Below are positions 52,074 to 59,856 of a stretch of DNA of 64,000 nt, piece after piece (the stretch's first letter is position 1; every line of letters begins with the position of its first letter). Under the pieces are notes generated by a model. It ran no database searches. It saw nothing but the letters and a program-made list of their open reading frames with translations, and was not told the DNA's origin. The stretch spans positions 87,697 to 151,696 of the forward strand of contig NZ_BMMX01000015.1 in assembly GCF_014646155.1 (NCBI RefSeq). Reading direction: 5' to 3'. Source of the stretch: Mangrovihabitans endophyticus. Its GTDB lineage: Bacteria > Actinomycetota > Actinomycetes > Mycobacteriales > Micromonosporaceae. A program made the position numbers and the translations under genes.

Positions 52074-52601
52074 TCAGGGACGCCGCACCCAGGGCGCCCA
52101 CTGCACCGCGGCGGCAAAGCCCTCGCGCCGGGCCGCCCGGGACTCGGCCAGGCTGAGCACGATCTCCTGGCTCGCCTCGAACTCCTCACCGATGAGCCGG
52201 GCCTGCGCCACGGAACCGCCGACCGATCGGTGCACGCGTTCCCAGAGTCCGCCTTCTGCCAGCGCCTCGATCTGGGTGCGCATCTCGCCGATCAGCTCGA
52301 CGGGATCCTCGTCGCACGCGTCACACCCGCACTGCGGCAGCGACAGGTCGTACCACCGACCGAACCGCATCATCAGGCTGGGAAACTCGGTGAACGCGAT
52401 GGACAGCGGCGCCGCGGCCGGCGACCGGGGAATCAGCCGCACCGTTCGCACCAACGGCCCCTCGGCGAGGGGCTTCTTGGCCTCCCGCCGTTCGACCATG
52501 AATCGATCGGTGAGCTCATCGAGTAACTGGTCGGCGGCGTCGTGCAGGACGGCATAGCGGCTCGGGTCAGTAGCGTGCGAATACTGCTCGCAACCCTCCA
52601 T
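52074..52601 (-). CDS. DUF6226-like conserved actinobacterial protein
   Basis: 175 residues from the ATG at 52601. Soluble and acidic, with a central PQCGCDACDEDPVELIGEMRTQIEALAEGG that could bind metal through its three Cys, preceded by LSIAFTEFPSLMMRFGRWYDLSLP. The pattern recalls DUF6226; function is unknown. It lies 44 bases downstream of the DUF397 gene on the same strand and converges with the flavoprotein gene. Confidence 0.8.
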   Translation of the reverse strand: MEGCEQYSHATDPSRYAVLHDAADQLLDELTDRFMVERREAKKPLAEGPLVRTVRLIPRSPAAAPLSIAFTEFPSLMMRFGRWYDLSLPQCGCDACDEDPVELIGEMRTQIEALAEGGLWERVHRSVGGSVAQARLIGEEFEASQEIVLSLAESRAARREGFAAAVQWAPWVRRP

Positions 52602-52645
52602 GGGGCCATTGTCGCGCACTGCGGTGGCCTTGAGGCGAAACGGCA

Positions 52646-52828
52646 TCACAAATCCAGCTCCCCCGCCCTCACCGCGGCCACGAACGAGAACCACTCCTGC
52701 TCCGAGAAACACAGCACCGCGTCCGGGTCCTTGGAGTCGCGGAGGAGGTACTCGTCGCCACGCCGCGCCACCTCGATGCAGGCGCCGGACGCGCAGGCAC
52801 GTCGCCAGTGCAGGTCTCGGGCCTCCAT
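52646..52828 (-). CDS. DUF397 protein (orphan)
   Basis: 60 residues from the ATG at 52828, standard DUF397 size. The family core is LHWRRACASGACIEVARRGDEYLLRDSKDPDAVLCFSEQEWFSFVAAVRAGEL. DUF397 proteins usually pair with XRE/DUF5753 regulators as small partners (WhiJ/AbaA-like systems in Streptomyces). The nearest XRE gene is at 53471, which already has its own DUF397. The start codon overlaps the stop of a 29-residue upstream frame with a strong ribosome-binding site, so translation is probably coupled to it. Confidence 0.87.
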   Translation of the reverse strand: MEARDLHWRRACASGACIEVARRGDEYLLRDSKDPDAVLCFSEQEWFSFVAAVRAGELDL

Positions 52829-52917
52829 CACAGACTCCGAGGCGCGGTGCGCTTTCGGCCCCGTCCCGGGATCCACGCCCGAGGCTCCGAGGCGGAGCCT
52901 GATTTGCCAACAAGCAT
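52828..52917 (-). CDS. 29-residue leader ORF coupled to DUF397
   Basis: ATG at 52917 with a perfect AGGAGG 6 bases upstream (52924-52929). It encodes MLVGKSGSASEPRAWIPGRG and nine more residues, basic and Ser/Pro-rich. The TGA stop overlaps the ATG of the DUF397 gene (TGATG), which has no ribosome-binding site of its own. That is the arrangement of a translational-coupling leader. No homology recognised. Confidence 0.6.
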   Translation of the reverse strand: MLVGKSGSASEPRAWIPGRGRKRTAPRSL

Positions 52918-53237
52918 CCGTAACCTCCTAGTGACGCTACGGAGTAAACGTTAGGTGAAGCCCAAGCCGAGCAGATCGTGAGTCCGACATGAATCAAACC
53001 CCGTCACTAGCAGTGACGGGGTTTGATCCTTGAATGTCGTATTTGCCCGCCCGCTTTGGGGATGAAGGGCTGTTTTTTAGCTATCCGTTCCCCGTTGCCG
53101 AACGTGCGGCGTACGGGAACGGCGGCTCGCCCGCGCGGCATCCGGCACCCAGACACAGCGAAGCGCACGACGCCTGACGTTCGCGTCGCGCTCCGAGCAC
53201 GTGCCCGGCAGTCCGTGTCGGCGCGGGCAAGGACGGA
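52918..53237. other. Gene-free interval between the two DUF397 genes
   Basis: About 320 bases. It holds the ribosome-binding site of the leader ORF at its left end, the strong hairpin at 52994-53026 and a T-run near 53073. Open frames on both strands between 53080 and 53290 have no start signals and shadow-like Arg/Pro-rich composition. Confidence 0.6.
52994..53026. terminator. 15-base-pair hairpin terminator
   Basis: Perfect 15-base stem (arms 52994-53008 and 53012-53026) with an AGC loop. It lies downstream of the XRE-DUF397 operon on the minus strand and would separate it from the leader ORF/DUF397 unit. Confidence 0.75.
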
Positions 53238-53435
53238 TCACTGGAAAGTGAAGTCGCCGGCGCCGACACCCTCCACGAAAGCTGTCCACTCGTCGGCCGT
53301 GAAGGCCAGAGGGGTGATGTCCGGGTTCTTGGAGTCCCGGATCAAGTACTGGTCAGCGACCTTGGCCACCTCGATGCAGTTGCCTCCGCTGCAACGAGAG
53401 CTCTTGGTCCACTTCGGCGATTCGGCCACGTTCAC
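53238..53435 (-). CDS. DUF397 protein, partner of the adjacent XRE regulator
   Basis: 65 residues, GTG start with GGAG about 9 bases upstream. Classic DUF397 sequence: PKWTKSSRCSGGNCIEVAKV, YLIRDSKNPDITPLAFTADEW and FVEGVGAGDF. It follows the XRE/DUF5753 gene by 35 bases in the same direction, the standard pair in actinobacterial WhiJ/AbaA-like regulatory systems, where the small protein is thought to modulate its HTH partner. Confidence 0.92.
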   Translation of the reverse strand: MNVAESPKWTKSSRCSGGNCIEVAKVADQYLIRDSKNPDITPLAFTADEWTAFVEGVGAGDFTFQ

Positions 53436-53470
53436 TATGGTGTTCTCCGTCGGATTTGTTGTAGGTGCTG

Positions 53471-54373
53471 TTAACTGACTGACGCCTGGCCGGTGGCGCG
53501 CTCCAAGATTTCGATGCGCTTTCCGATGTAGCTGATTGTGTCAGCCTCATCAGTGGCCAGGTGCCAGAACTGATGGAACCGGTCAAGGTGGCGCGAGGTG
53601 GACTGCTTGTCCTCCAGCAACTCGTCGGCCAACCCGTTCTCCCGGTAGAGGACCTCGCCCTCCTTGCCGTCACCGAGCGACAACAAGTCGAAGGTGGCGT
53701 TGTTGGCGATCGGGGTCTCCAAATCCAGCGGCAGCATACGGACCTTCAGCAGCCCTTCGCACGCCAGACGGTAAAGTTCACGCAATTGTGTTAAAAACAC
53801 GCCGGCGCCGCCGATGTTGCGCAAGAAGACCGGCTCCTCGAAGATCGCGAAGTATTCGAGCCCCTTACCCAAACGTGAAAGCATCGCCTCGCGACGCAGC
53901 CGCCGAGCCTCAATGAGCGTCTTCGCCCGCTCGTCCGAGATCTCCTCCTCGAACGATCCGGTCAGCGCGTCGGCGTACTCCGGCAACTGCAACGGCCCAG
54001 GAACGTAGCGGATGCAGAACGAGCGGATCGTGACGGCGGCGGCCTCATATTCGAAGAGGCGCCGCAGCGTCTCCGACAGCTCGCGAAAATCCGAGCCTTG
54101 CCACCACGCCGCCCGCCCCCGTGTCCGTGCCATCTTGGCATCCGCGATCAGCGCATTTATCCGAGCACGATCCTTGAATCCGAGATAACTCAGCAACGGC
54201 CGCAAGTCGTTCGGCGAAATACTCACGTCACCATTCTCAATGCGAATGACTTTGCTGAGCGACCATTCCATCTCGTCGGCGACCTGCAGCTGGGTAAGGT
54301 CTGCCGCCTCACGCGCTTCTCGCAGCGCGAGACGCACTCGTCGTCGCGCAACGGTTGGAGAGACCTCGGTCAT
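53471..54373 (-). CDS. XRE family HTH regulator with DUF5753 domain
   Basis: 300 residues. The N-terminal HTH (about 15-65, LREAREAADLTQLQVADEMEWSLSKVIRIENG) is followed by a DUF5753 domain (about 95-285) with VPGPLQLPEYADALTG, LIEARRLRREAMLSR and FDLLSLGDGKEGEVLYREN. Its partner DUF397 follows 35 bases downstream. A rare TTA leucine codon occurs at 53792-53794 (in GVFLTQL), and base composition is somewhat lower in GC than the core genes. Regulators of this class often control development or antibiotic genes; targets are unknown. Confidence 0.93.
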   Translation of the reverse strand: MTEVSPTVARRRVRLALREAREAADLTQLQVADEMEWSLSKVIRIENGDVSISPNDLRPLLSYLGFKDRARINALIADAKMARTRGRAAWWQGSDFRELSETLRRLFEYEAAAVTIRSFCIRYVPGPLQLPEYADALTGSFEEEISDERAKTLIEARRLRREAMLSRLGKGLEYFAIFEEPVFLRNIGGAGVFLTQLRELYRLACEGLLKVRMLPLDLETPIANNATFDLLSLGDGKEGEVLYRENGLADELLEDKQSTSRHLDRFHQFWHLATDEADTISYIGKRIEILERATGQASVS

Positions 54374-54571
54374 CGTCCTTCATCCTCGAAGGTTCGAACC
54401 GCCCGGTGGTCACGCCACCCGCCGCACGGTGTCTCCTTGCCACCTCGCTGACTGCTTGCTGGCAGCCAGCGAGGTCGCGGGCCATGTTACTCAGTGTCCC
54501 TCGACAAGACGAGGGAACTCGCCAACATTCATCTAAACGAAACAAGTCATCACAGGGGAGCACAACGTGAG

Positions 54572-55009
54572 CTATGCGGCCGCCAGACCGTACCCCCGAA
54601 CTGACGGGCGCGCCTCGATGGCGCGGCACAACGCCCGACTGACCTGATTGAACACCCGTTCGTTCGACGATGCATAGAGGACGACTTCGGAGCCGTGATA
54701 GGAAGCGCGCAGTTCCCAGTGCGGCGGGCTGGATCGGCGGGTGGCCACCACCGCGATCAGCGGCGCCGCCATCGCCGCGGCACCCAGAATATAGGCCGCA
54801 GATGCGCCGAAGACGGTCCAGGCCCCAACGACCAGCACGGCCGCTCCGGCGGCGACGAATGCCCAGTAGGGACTGACGCGATCCTGCCGACTGCGACCGA
54901 CGAAACGCAGGTCACCGACGAAAAAGCTGGTCATCGGCCGGTTGAGCCAGACGAACAACTCGTCGGTCACCACGGCGTCGGGCCCACGGTAGTAGGTGCG
55001 TGCGCTCAT
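54572..55009 (-). CDS. DUF6232-like membrane protein
   Basis: 145 residues from the ATG at 55009. The N-terminal strand region (TYYRGPDAVVTDELFVWLNR) is followed by two membrane helices (about 48-68, YWAFVAAGAAVLVVGAWTVF, and about 70-88) and a C-terminal beta/helix segment (WELRASYHGSEVVLYASSNERVFNQVSRALCRAIE), fitting DUF6232. Function unknown. It is monocistronic; a 481-base gene-free region with two strong inverted repeats lies upstream. Confidence 0.82.
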   Translation of the reverse strand: MSARTYYRGPDAVVTDELFVWLNRPMTSFFVGDLRFVGRSRQDRVSPYWAFVAAGAAVLVVGAWTVFGASAAYILGAAAMAAPLIAVVATRRSSPPHWELRASYHGSEVVLYASSNERVFNQVSRALCRAIEARPSVRGYGLAAA

Positions 55010-55175
55010 GGTGAAACCCCTCTCCATTGGCACTTGCGAGGAGAGAGTCAGAAGGGCCACCATGGGCGGCAGAGAAAGCCCTCGCCTCGCTCGCTAACAG
55101 GTGATCGTCCGAGCGGCCGTCCGCGACGACGGCGCAGAGACGACGACATCAATGGCGGCGGCCTCTTGAGGCGAC

Positions 55176-55205
55176 AAAGGCACCCGGTTGCCGCCGGGTG
55201 CCTTT
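55176..55205. terminator. Bidirectional 12-base-pair hairpin with A/T flanks
   Basis: AAAGGCACCCGG-TTGCCG-CCGGGTGCCTTT: perfect 12-base stem, 6-base loop, A-run on the left and T-run on the right, so it can terminate on either strand. No annotated gene ends near it, implying an unannotated short transcript or attenuation of the DUF6232 leader. Confidence 0.7.
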
Positions 55206-55276
55206 GCTGTTCTCCCTCCGTGTCTCCGCCCTTGCTGCCTGACCTCAGTAGAGCACGGCCATGCACCTGAACGCCA

Positions 55277-55308
55277 CCTCTCAATCTGCCACGTTGCAGA
55301 TTGAGAGG
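55277..55308. repeat. 13-base perfect inverted repeat
   Basis: Arms CCTCTCAATCTGC and GCAGATTGAGAGG around CACGTT. It is less GC-rich than its surroundings and 183 bases upstream of the DUF2231 start. It could be a regulator site or a hairpin; no T-run follows. Confidence 0.6.
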
Positions 55309-55490
55309 AAGCCGGTTGCCACACGGTCGACTCCGACCCCCGTCCGGCGCATACGGGGGAAGATGAGGCCGTGGTGAGGCGCATCGCGGAGAATGAGTGT
55401 GTTCCGCCCCACCTCCGTTTGGTCCGCCCACCGCGCGGGCAAGGCGAACCGGGACCGCGAACACCGCAGCTAGGGGAGGCTGATCAAGCC

Positions 55491-55952
55491 GTGGAAAGTC
55501 GACTCCGCGTCGCCGGGCAGGCTGTGCAGCCCGTGCTGGTCATGTTCCCCCTGGGACTGTTCACCCTGGCCGTCCTCTTCGACCTCGGAAACCTCCTCGG
55601 CGGCCCGGCGCTGCTCGGTGCGCTCGGATACTGGAACATCGTCGCCGGCCTGGTGGGCGGCTTGCTGGCGGCCATCGCCGTCGCGATCGACGTCATGTTC
55701 GTCGCCGGCAACACCCGAGCCAAGCGCATCGGCGTCATCCAAGGTCTGGTCAATATGGGCGTGCTGACCCTCTTCGCGGTCATCCTCATCCTGCGCATGC
55801 AACATCAGGACCGCAGTGCTGGCGGCGGCATCCTCGCCATCGAGCTGCTGTCGCTGTCCGTCGCCGTGTTCAGCTCCTGGTATGGCGGCGAGTTGGTCCG
55901 TCGGCCGGGCGCCGTGTTTGCCCGCGCACAAGCCGGGAACCGCAGTTACTGA
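55491..55952 (+). CDS. DUF2231 membrane protein
   Basis: 153 residues from the GTG at 55491, preceded by GGGGAGG about 10 bases upstream. The family start VESRLRVAGQAVQPVLVMFPLGLF matches, with four membrane helices between about 15 and 135 (GLFTLAVLFDLGNLL, WNIVAGLVGGLLAAIAVAID, GLVNMGVLTLFAVILIL, ILAIELLSLSVAVFSSW). DUF2231 proteins are of unknown function, sometimes linked to membrane redox. An upstream in-frame start would add a Pro/Arg-rich segment without homology. Confidence 0.86.
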   Translation: MESRLRVAGQAVQPVLVMFPLGLFTLAVLFDLGNLLGGPALLGALGYWNIVAGLVGGLLAAIAVAIDVMFVAGNTRAKRIGVIQGLVNMGVLTLFAVILILRMQHQDRSAGGGILAIELLSLSVAVFSSWYGGELVRRPGAVFARAQAGNRSY

Positions 55953-56040
55953 ACCTTTGTCAACGTGGCGAGGCCGGCAGAAGCCGCCGCTGGTCGATGG
56001 CGCGCAACCGACAGGCCCGACGCCAGGTCGACAAAGTTCA
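55950..56040. repeat. Widely spaced inverted repeat between DUF2231 and DJ-1 genes
   Basis: TGAACCTTTGTC (55950-55961) and GACAAAGTTCA (56030-56040) pair except for one bulged base, with 68 bases between. The left arm overlaps the DUF2231 stop. It could form a long structured leader for the DJ-1 gene. Confidence 0.4.
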
Positions 56041-56097
56041 CTGAGGACGTGGCGCCCAGCCAGGGCGCCGCACCCGGGCAACGAAAGGAGCGAAACC

Positions 56098-56661
56098 ATG
56101 GCTGCCACCATCAAGGGCAAGCGCGTCGCGTTCCTGGCGACTGACGGCGTGGAAGAGGTCGAGTACACCGAACCCCGCAAGGCCGTGGAAGCGGCCGGCG
56201 GCACGGCCGAGCTCGTCTCGATCAAGACCGGCGAGATCCAGGCCGTGAATCACATGGACAAGTCCCGGACCTACCCGGTGGACAAGCAGGTGAAGGACGC
56301 GAACGCGGACCAGTACGACGCGCTCGTGCTGCCCGGCGGTGTGGCCAATCCGGACTTCCTCCGCACCGACCCGGACGCGGTCCGGTTCGTCCGCGATTTC
56401 GTCAACGCCGGAAAGCCGGTCGCCGCGATCTGCCACGGCCCGTGGACGCTGGTCGAGGCCGGCGTGGTCGACGGACGCACCCTGACGAGCTGGCCGAGCC
56501 TGCGCACCGACCTGGCAAACGCCGGCGCCACCTGGGTGGACGAGCGGGTGCACGTCGATCGAGGCTTGGTCACGAGCCGCAAGCCGGACGACCTTCCGGC
56601 GTTCTGCGCCGCGATGCTCGACGAGATCGCGGCGGGCGTTCGTCAGGCGCAGCCGGCCTGA
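56098..56661 (+). CDS. DJ-1/PfpI family protein (type 1 glutamine amidotransferase-like)
   Basis: 187 residues, ATG at 56098 with AAAGGAG upstream. Nucleophile Cys112 sits in the elbow AAICHGPW, with His113 next to it and an acidic residue in TDGVEEVEY, the DJ-1/PfpI active site. VLPGGVANPDFLRTD and SWPSLRTDLANAGATWVDE match the YhbO/PfpI branch, reported as proteases, chaperones or glyoxal-adduct deglycases under stress. It is monocistronic with its own strong terminator 20 bases downstream. Confidence 0.93.
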   Translation: MAATIKGKRVAFLATDGVEEVEYTEPRKAVEAAGGTAELVSIKTGEIQAVNHMDKSRTYPVDKQVKDANADQYDALVLPGGVANPDFLRTDPDAVRFVRDFVNAGKPVAAICHGPWTLVEAGVVDGRTLTSWPSLRTDLANAGATWVDERVHVDRGLVTSRKPDDLPAFCAAMLDEIAAGVRQAQPA

Positions 56662-56680
56662 CCCGCCACGCCGTCATATC

Positions 56681-56722
56681 GCCGTGGCGCACGGGTTCAT
56701 GCCCGTGCGCCACGGCGCTTTT
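56681..56722 (+). terminator. Rho-independent terminator of the DJ-1 gene
   Basis: Perfect 15-base stem (56681-56695 with 56702-56716), loop TTCATG, followed by GCTTTT. Confidence 0.9.
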
Positions 56723-56858
56723 CGGGACTCCGCCGGGCTTTCGGGGCTCCGGCAAGTGTCGCTGATCCGGCCGGAAAGCGCCGGTTTTCCGTCCGACCCT
56801 GATGACACCGGTCGATACCGTGAGCGTCGGCATGTAACCGAAGCGGTGGGAGTCCAAG

Positions 56859-59732
56859 ATGCCGCGTGCACGGACGGTGAACCTCCTCGGGCGCCGGACC
56901 GAGCTGACCGTGATGGCGGAAGGCATCGCGGCGCTGCAGGCTGGAACGGGCGGCGTGTTCGCGGTGGAGGGTGAGCCCGGCATCGGCAAGTCCACCCTGA
57001 TCGATGCGGTCGCGACGACGGGTGAGCAATCCGGCTGCACGGTGCTGCGCGGCGCGGCGGACCAGTTGGCCTATCCGGTGCCGTTGCGACTGCTGCTGGA
57101 TTGCCTGGACGTCACGCAGCACGAGTCCGGCCCTCGCCCGGTACGTCCTGCGGAACTGCCGCAGGCAAGATGGCCGGACCCCGCCCGCAGCAGCGAAACG
57201 CCCGCCGCCGCGGCCGAGATGATTCTGCGGCTGGTGGACGAGGCGTGCGCCGCCGCGCCCACGATGATCGTGCTCGACGACATCCAATGGGCCGACGATG
57301 CGTCGCTCGACGTCTGCCGCCGGCTCATCACCAACGCGACGCACCAACCGTTGCTGCTGGTGCTGGCATTCCGGCCGGTGCCTCGCGGGCCCGGCATGCA
57401 GCGACTGCGCACCATCATCCACAGCCGGGACGTCGTGCCTCTGACCCTGGGACCGCTGGCCGCCGAAGCGGTCCGGGATCTGATCGCCGACGCGACCGGG
57501 GCGCCACCCGGTCCCGTCCTGTCCGAGCTGGCCACGCAGGCGGCCGGCAATCCGCTCTATGTTCTGGAACTGGTCGAAGCCCTCGTTCGGGAGGGTCAGA
57601 TCCGCGTCGGCCAGCAGGCCGAGGTGCGTACGCCGAACGGCGCCGTGCCGAAGTCACTGAGCGCGGCCCTGGCCAGCCGGTTGAGCTTCGTGCCGGCGAG
57701 TGCCACCGACATGCTGCGGGTGGCCGCGCTGCTCGGCGAGCACTTCGCCGTCACCGAAGTGTCGGCCGTGCTGGCAAGGTCCGCGATCGACATCGCCTGC
57801 GACGTCGAAGACGCCTTGGCCGCCGGCGTCCTCGTGGACGCGGGCAGCCGCATGCGGTTCCGGCACCCGTTGATCCGCCGGGCGCTCTACGACGACATGC
57901 CGACCGCCTTGCGCAGCGCGCTGCACCGGGAGGTGGCCCAGACGCTCGTCCGCACGGGCGCCGGACCGCAGCGGGTCGCGCAGCAGTTGCACGCTGCGGA
58001 TCTGGCCGGTGACCACTGGACCCGGCACTGGCTGGTGGAAACCGTCCCGGTGCTGGCGGTTCGAGCGCCGCACGTCGCCGCCGATCTGCTGCGCCGCGAG
58101 CTGGGGCACCGGGAGGCGGATACCCGCGACCAGGCACAACTCAGCGGAGCGCTCGCGCACATCCTGGTGGGTACGGGCGAGCACGAGGAGGCTGTCACGC
58201 GGGCCCGGCAGGCGCTGGCGTCCTCGACCGAGCCGGCCGATCGGGCGGGACTGTCCTGGCTGTTGGCTCGTGCGCTGTTCAGTGGGGGGCGCAACGACGA
58301 GGCAGTCGCCGCCCTCGAACAGGCACTCTCCCGGCCCGACCAGCCAGACATCTGGCGTGCCCGGATGCTGGCCTCGTTGGCGATGTTCGAACGGGCCGGC
58401 CGGGGAGCACTGGACGCCGCCGACCGCACGGCGCGACAGGCACTGACCATCGGGGAAGCCAGCGGGGACACCTTCGCCATCGCCTACGCCCTCACCGATC
58501 TCTGGCTCAGCCATTCCGTACGACGACAGCACCTGTCCGCCCTCGCCTGCCTCGACCGGGCGCTCGACACGGTCGGCACCGCGAGCGAGCACACCGATCT
58601 GCGGGCGTACGCGCTCAACGCCCGGATCTTCACCCTGCAGAATCTGGCCCGGTGGGCGGATGCCGAGGAGACCCTCCGCCAGGCGCGGCACGTCCACCTC
58701 GGGCCGGACCGCCCGGACGACGTCACCTCAAGCATCACCGCGGCGGTGCTCATGTTCTGGCGGGGACACTGGGACGACGCGCTCGCCGAACTCAACTCGA
58801 TGGATCAGAGCATCTCCGCGGCCACCTACCGGGGGTTGCGCGAGCGTGGCCCGGTGTGGTTATGGCACGGTGTCTCCGCGCTCATCGCCGCACGGCGTGG
58901 TCGGCGCGCCATGGCCGCTGAACATCTGCGGGAGGGCTGGCTCCGACCGCCCACCGAGTCTGCCGCCGACCGGGAGAACACCGACTTCCTTCTGGTCGCA
59001 CAGGCGATGGTGGACGAGCAGAACGGTGACCACCGTCGGGCGCTCAGCCACCTGGCCGGCCTTCTGGATCGGCGGCCCGGCGAGATGACCCTGGTGCATC
59101 AGTGGCTGCCCGCGCTCGTCCGGGTGGCGCACACCGTCGGCGACGGTTCCACCGCCCAGGCCGCGGTGGACGCGTGCCGCGCCGAGGCGGACGCGGAGCA
59201 AGTGCCGGCCCGAGCCACGGCGGCCGCCGACTGGTCCGCGGGGCTCCACGAGAACGACCCCGTGCGTCTGCGAGCGGCGGCGGACCATTACCGCACGGTC
59301 GGCGTGCCGGTGGAACTGGGCGGAGCGTTGGAGGATCTGGCGGTTGTCCTCGCCGAGCGAGGCGACACGTCCGCGGCACGAGCTGCGGTGAACGAGGCCG
59401 TCGAGGTCTACGGCGAGATGGAAGCCGCGTGGGACATCCGGCGGGCCGAAGCTCGCCTGCGGCGGTACGGAGTCCGGCGTGGCGTGCGCGGCCGGCGGGC
59501 CAAGCGGGCCACGCACGGCTGGGAGGCCCTGACGCCCACCGAACACAAGGTCGCGCTCCTGGTCGCGTCCGGGCGTTCCACCTCCGACATCGCCCTGCAA
59601 CTGTTCCTCACCCGCCGCACCACGCAGACCCACATCTCGCGCATCCTCGCGAAGCTGGGCATGAGCAGCCGCGTGGAGATCGCCCGGGCGGCGTTTCAGC
59701 GCGATCCCGGGGCCATCCCCGCCGATCTCTGA
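56859..59732 (+). CDS. LAL-type LuxR family ATPase regulator
   Basis: 957 residues, ATG at 56859 with GGGAG upstream. The N-terminal STAND/AAA domain has Walker A EGEPGIGKSTLID, Walker B MIVLDDIQWAD and the winged-helix-type LRVAALLGEHFAVTEVSAVL. TPR-like helices fill about 400-860. The LuxR HTH lies at about 890-945 (LTPTEHKVALLVASGRSTSDIALQLFLTRRTTQTHISRILAKLGM). Large ATP-binding LuxR proteins in actinobacteria are pathway-specific activators of sugar use or secondary metabolism. The next gene downstream on the same strand, 124 bases on, encodes the CdtB-lectin protein, a natural candidate target. Confidence 0.94.
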   Translation: MPRARTVNLLGRRTELTVMAEGIAALQAGTGGVFAVEGEPGIGKSTLIDAVATTGEQSGCTVLRGAADQLAYPVPLRLLLDCLDVTQHESGPRPVRPAELPQARWPDPARSSETPAAAAEMILRLVDEACAAAPTMIVLDDIQWADDASLDVCRRLITNATHQPLLLVLAFRPVPRGPGMQRLRTIIHSRDVVPLTLGPLAAEAVRDLIADATGAPPGPVLSELATQAAGNPLYVLELVEALVREGQIRVGQQAEVRTPNGAVPKSLSAALASRLSFVPASATDMLRVAALLGEHFAVTEVSAVLARSAIDIACDVEDALAAGVLVDAGSRMRFRHPLIRRALYDDMPTALRSALHREVAQTLVRTGAGPQRVAQQLHAADLAGDHWTRHWLVETVPVLAVRAPHVAADLLRRELGHREADTRDQAQLSGALAHILVGTGEHEEAVTRARQALASSTEPADRAGLSWLLARALFSGGRNDEAVAALEQALSRPDQPDIWRARMLASLAMFERAGRGALDAADRTARQALTIGEASGDTFAIAYALTDLWLSHSVRRQHLSALACLDRALDTVGTASEHTDLRAYALNARIFTLQNLARWADAEETLRQARHVHLGPDRPDDVTSSITAAVLMFWRGHWDDALAELNSMDQSISAATYRGLRERGPVWLWHGVSALIAARRGRRAMAAEHLREGWLRPPTESAADRENTDFLLVAQAMVDEQNGDHRRALSHLAGLLDRRPGEMTLVHQWLPALVRVAHTVGDGSTAQAAVDACRAEADAEQVPARATAAADWSAGLHENDPVRLRAAADHYRTVGVPVELGGALEDLAVVLAERGDTSAARAAVNEAVEVYGEMEAAWDIRRAEARLRRYGVRRGVRGRRAKRATHGWEALTPTEHKVALLVASGRSTSDIALQLFLTRRTTQTHISRILAKLGMSSRVEIARAAFQRDPGAIPADL

Positions 59733-59856
59733 GGCGGATTTCCGCCGGTCTCCGCGGTCGAACCGTCGTCACATGACAGATGTCTCGCGGCTCACGGCCT
59801 CGGAAACTGGGCAGCCAGTCCGATTCATCGGGCTGCCCCGTGCAGAAGGAGATCAC

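Larger units (their letters stand above)
55010..55490. other. 481-base gene-free region with two strong inverted repeats
   Basis: Between divergent genes at 55009 and 55491. It contains a terminator-like hairpin (55176-55205) and a 13-base inverted repeat (55277-55308). The plus strand from 55051 has AAGGG, then an ATG at 55062 opening an 11-codon frame (MGGRESPRLAR, stop at 55095-55097) upstream of the hairpin, the layout of a leader peptide or a short non-coding transcript. No larger gene is supported. Confidence 0.5.

Noticed and set aside
53023..53478. 151-codon plus-strand frame over the XRE-partner DUF397 gene
   Set aside because: Antisense to a clear DUF397 gene, Arg/Pro-rich and without start signals.
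54385..54405. GGTTCGAACC, a T-loop-like sequence suggesting a tRNA
   Set aside because: No matching acceptor stem, anticodon arm or CCA end could be built around it.
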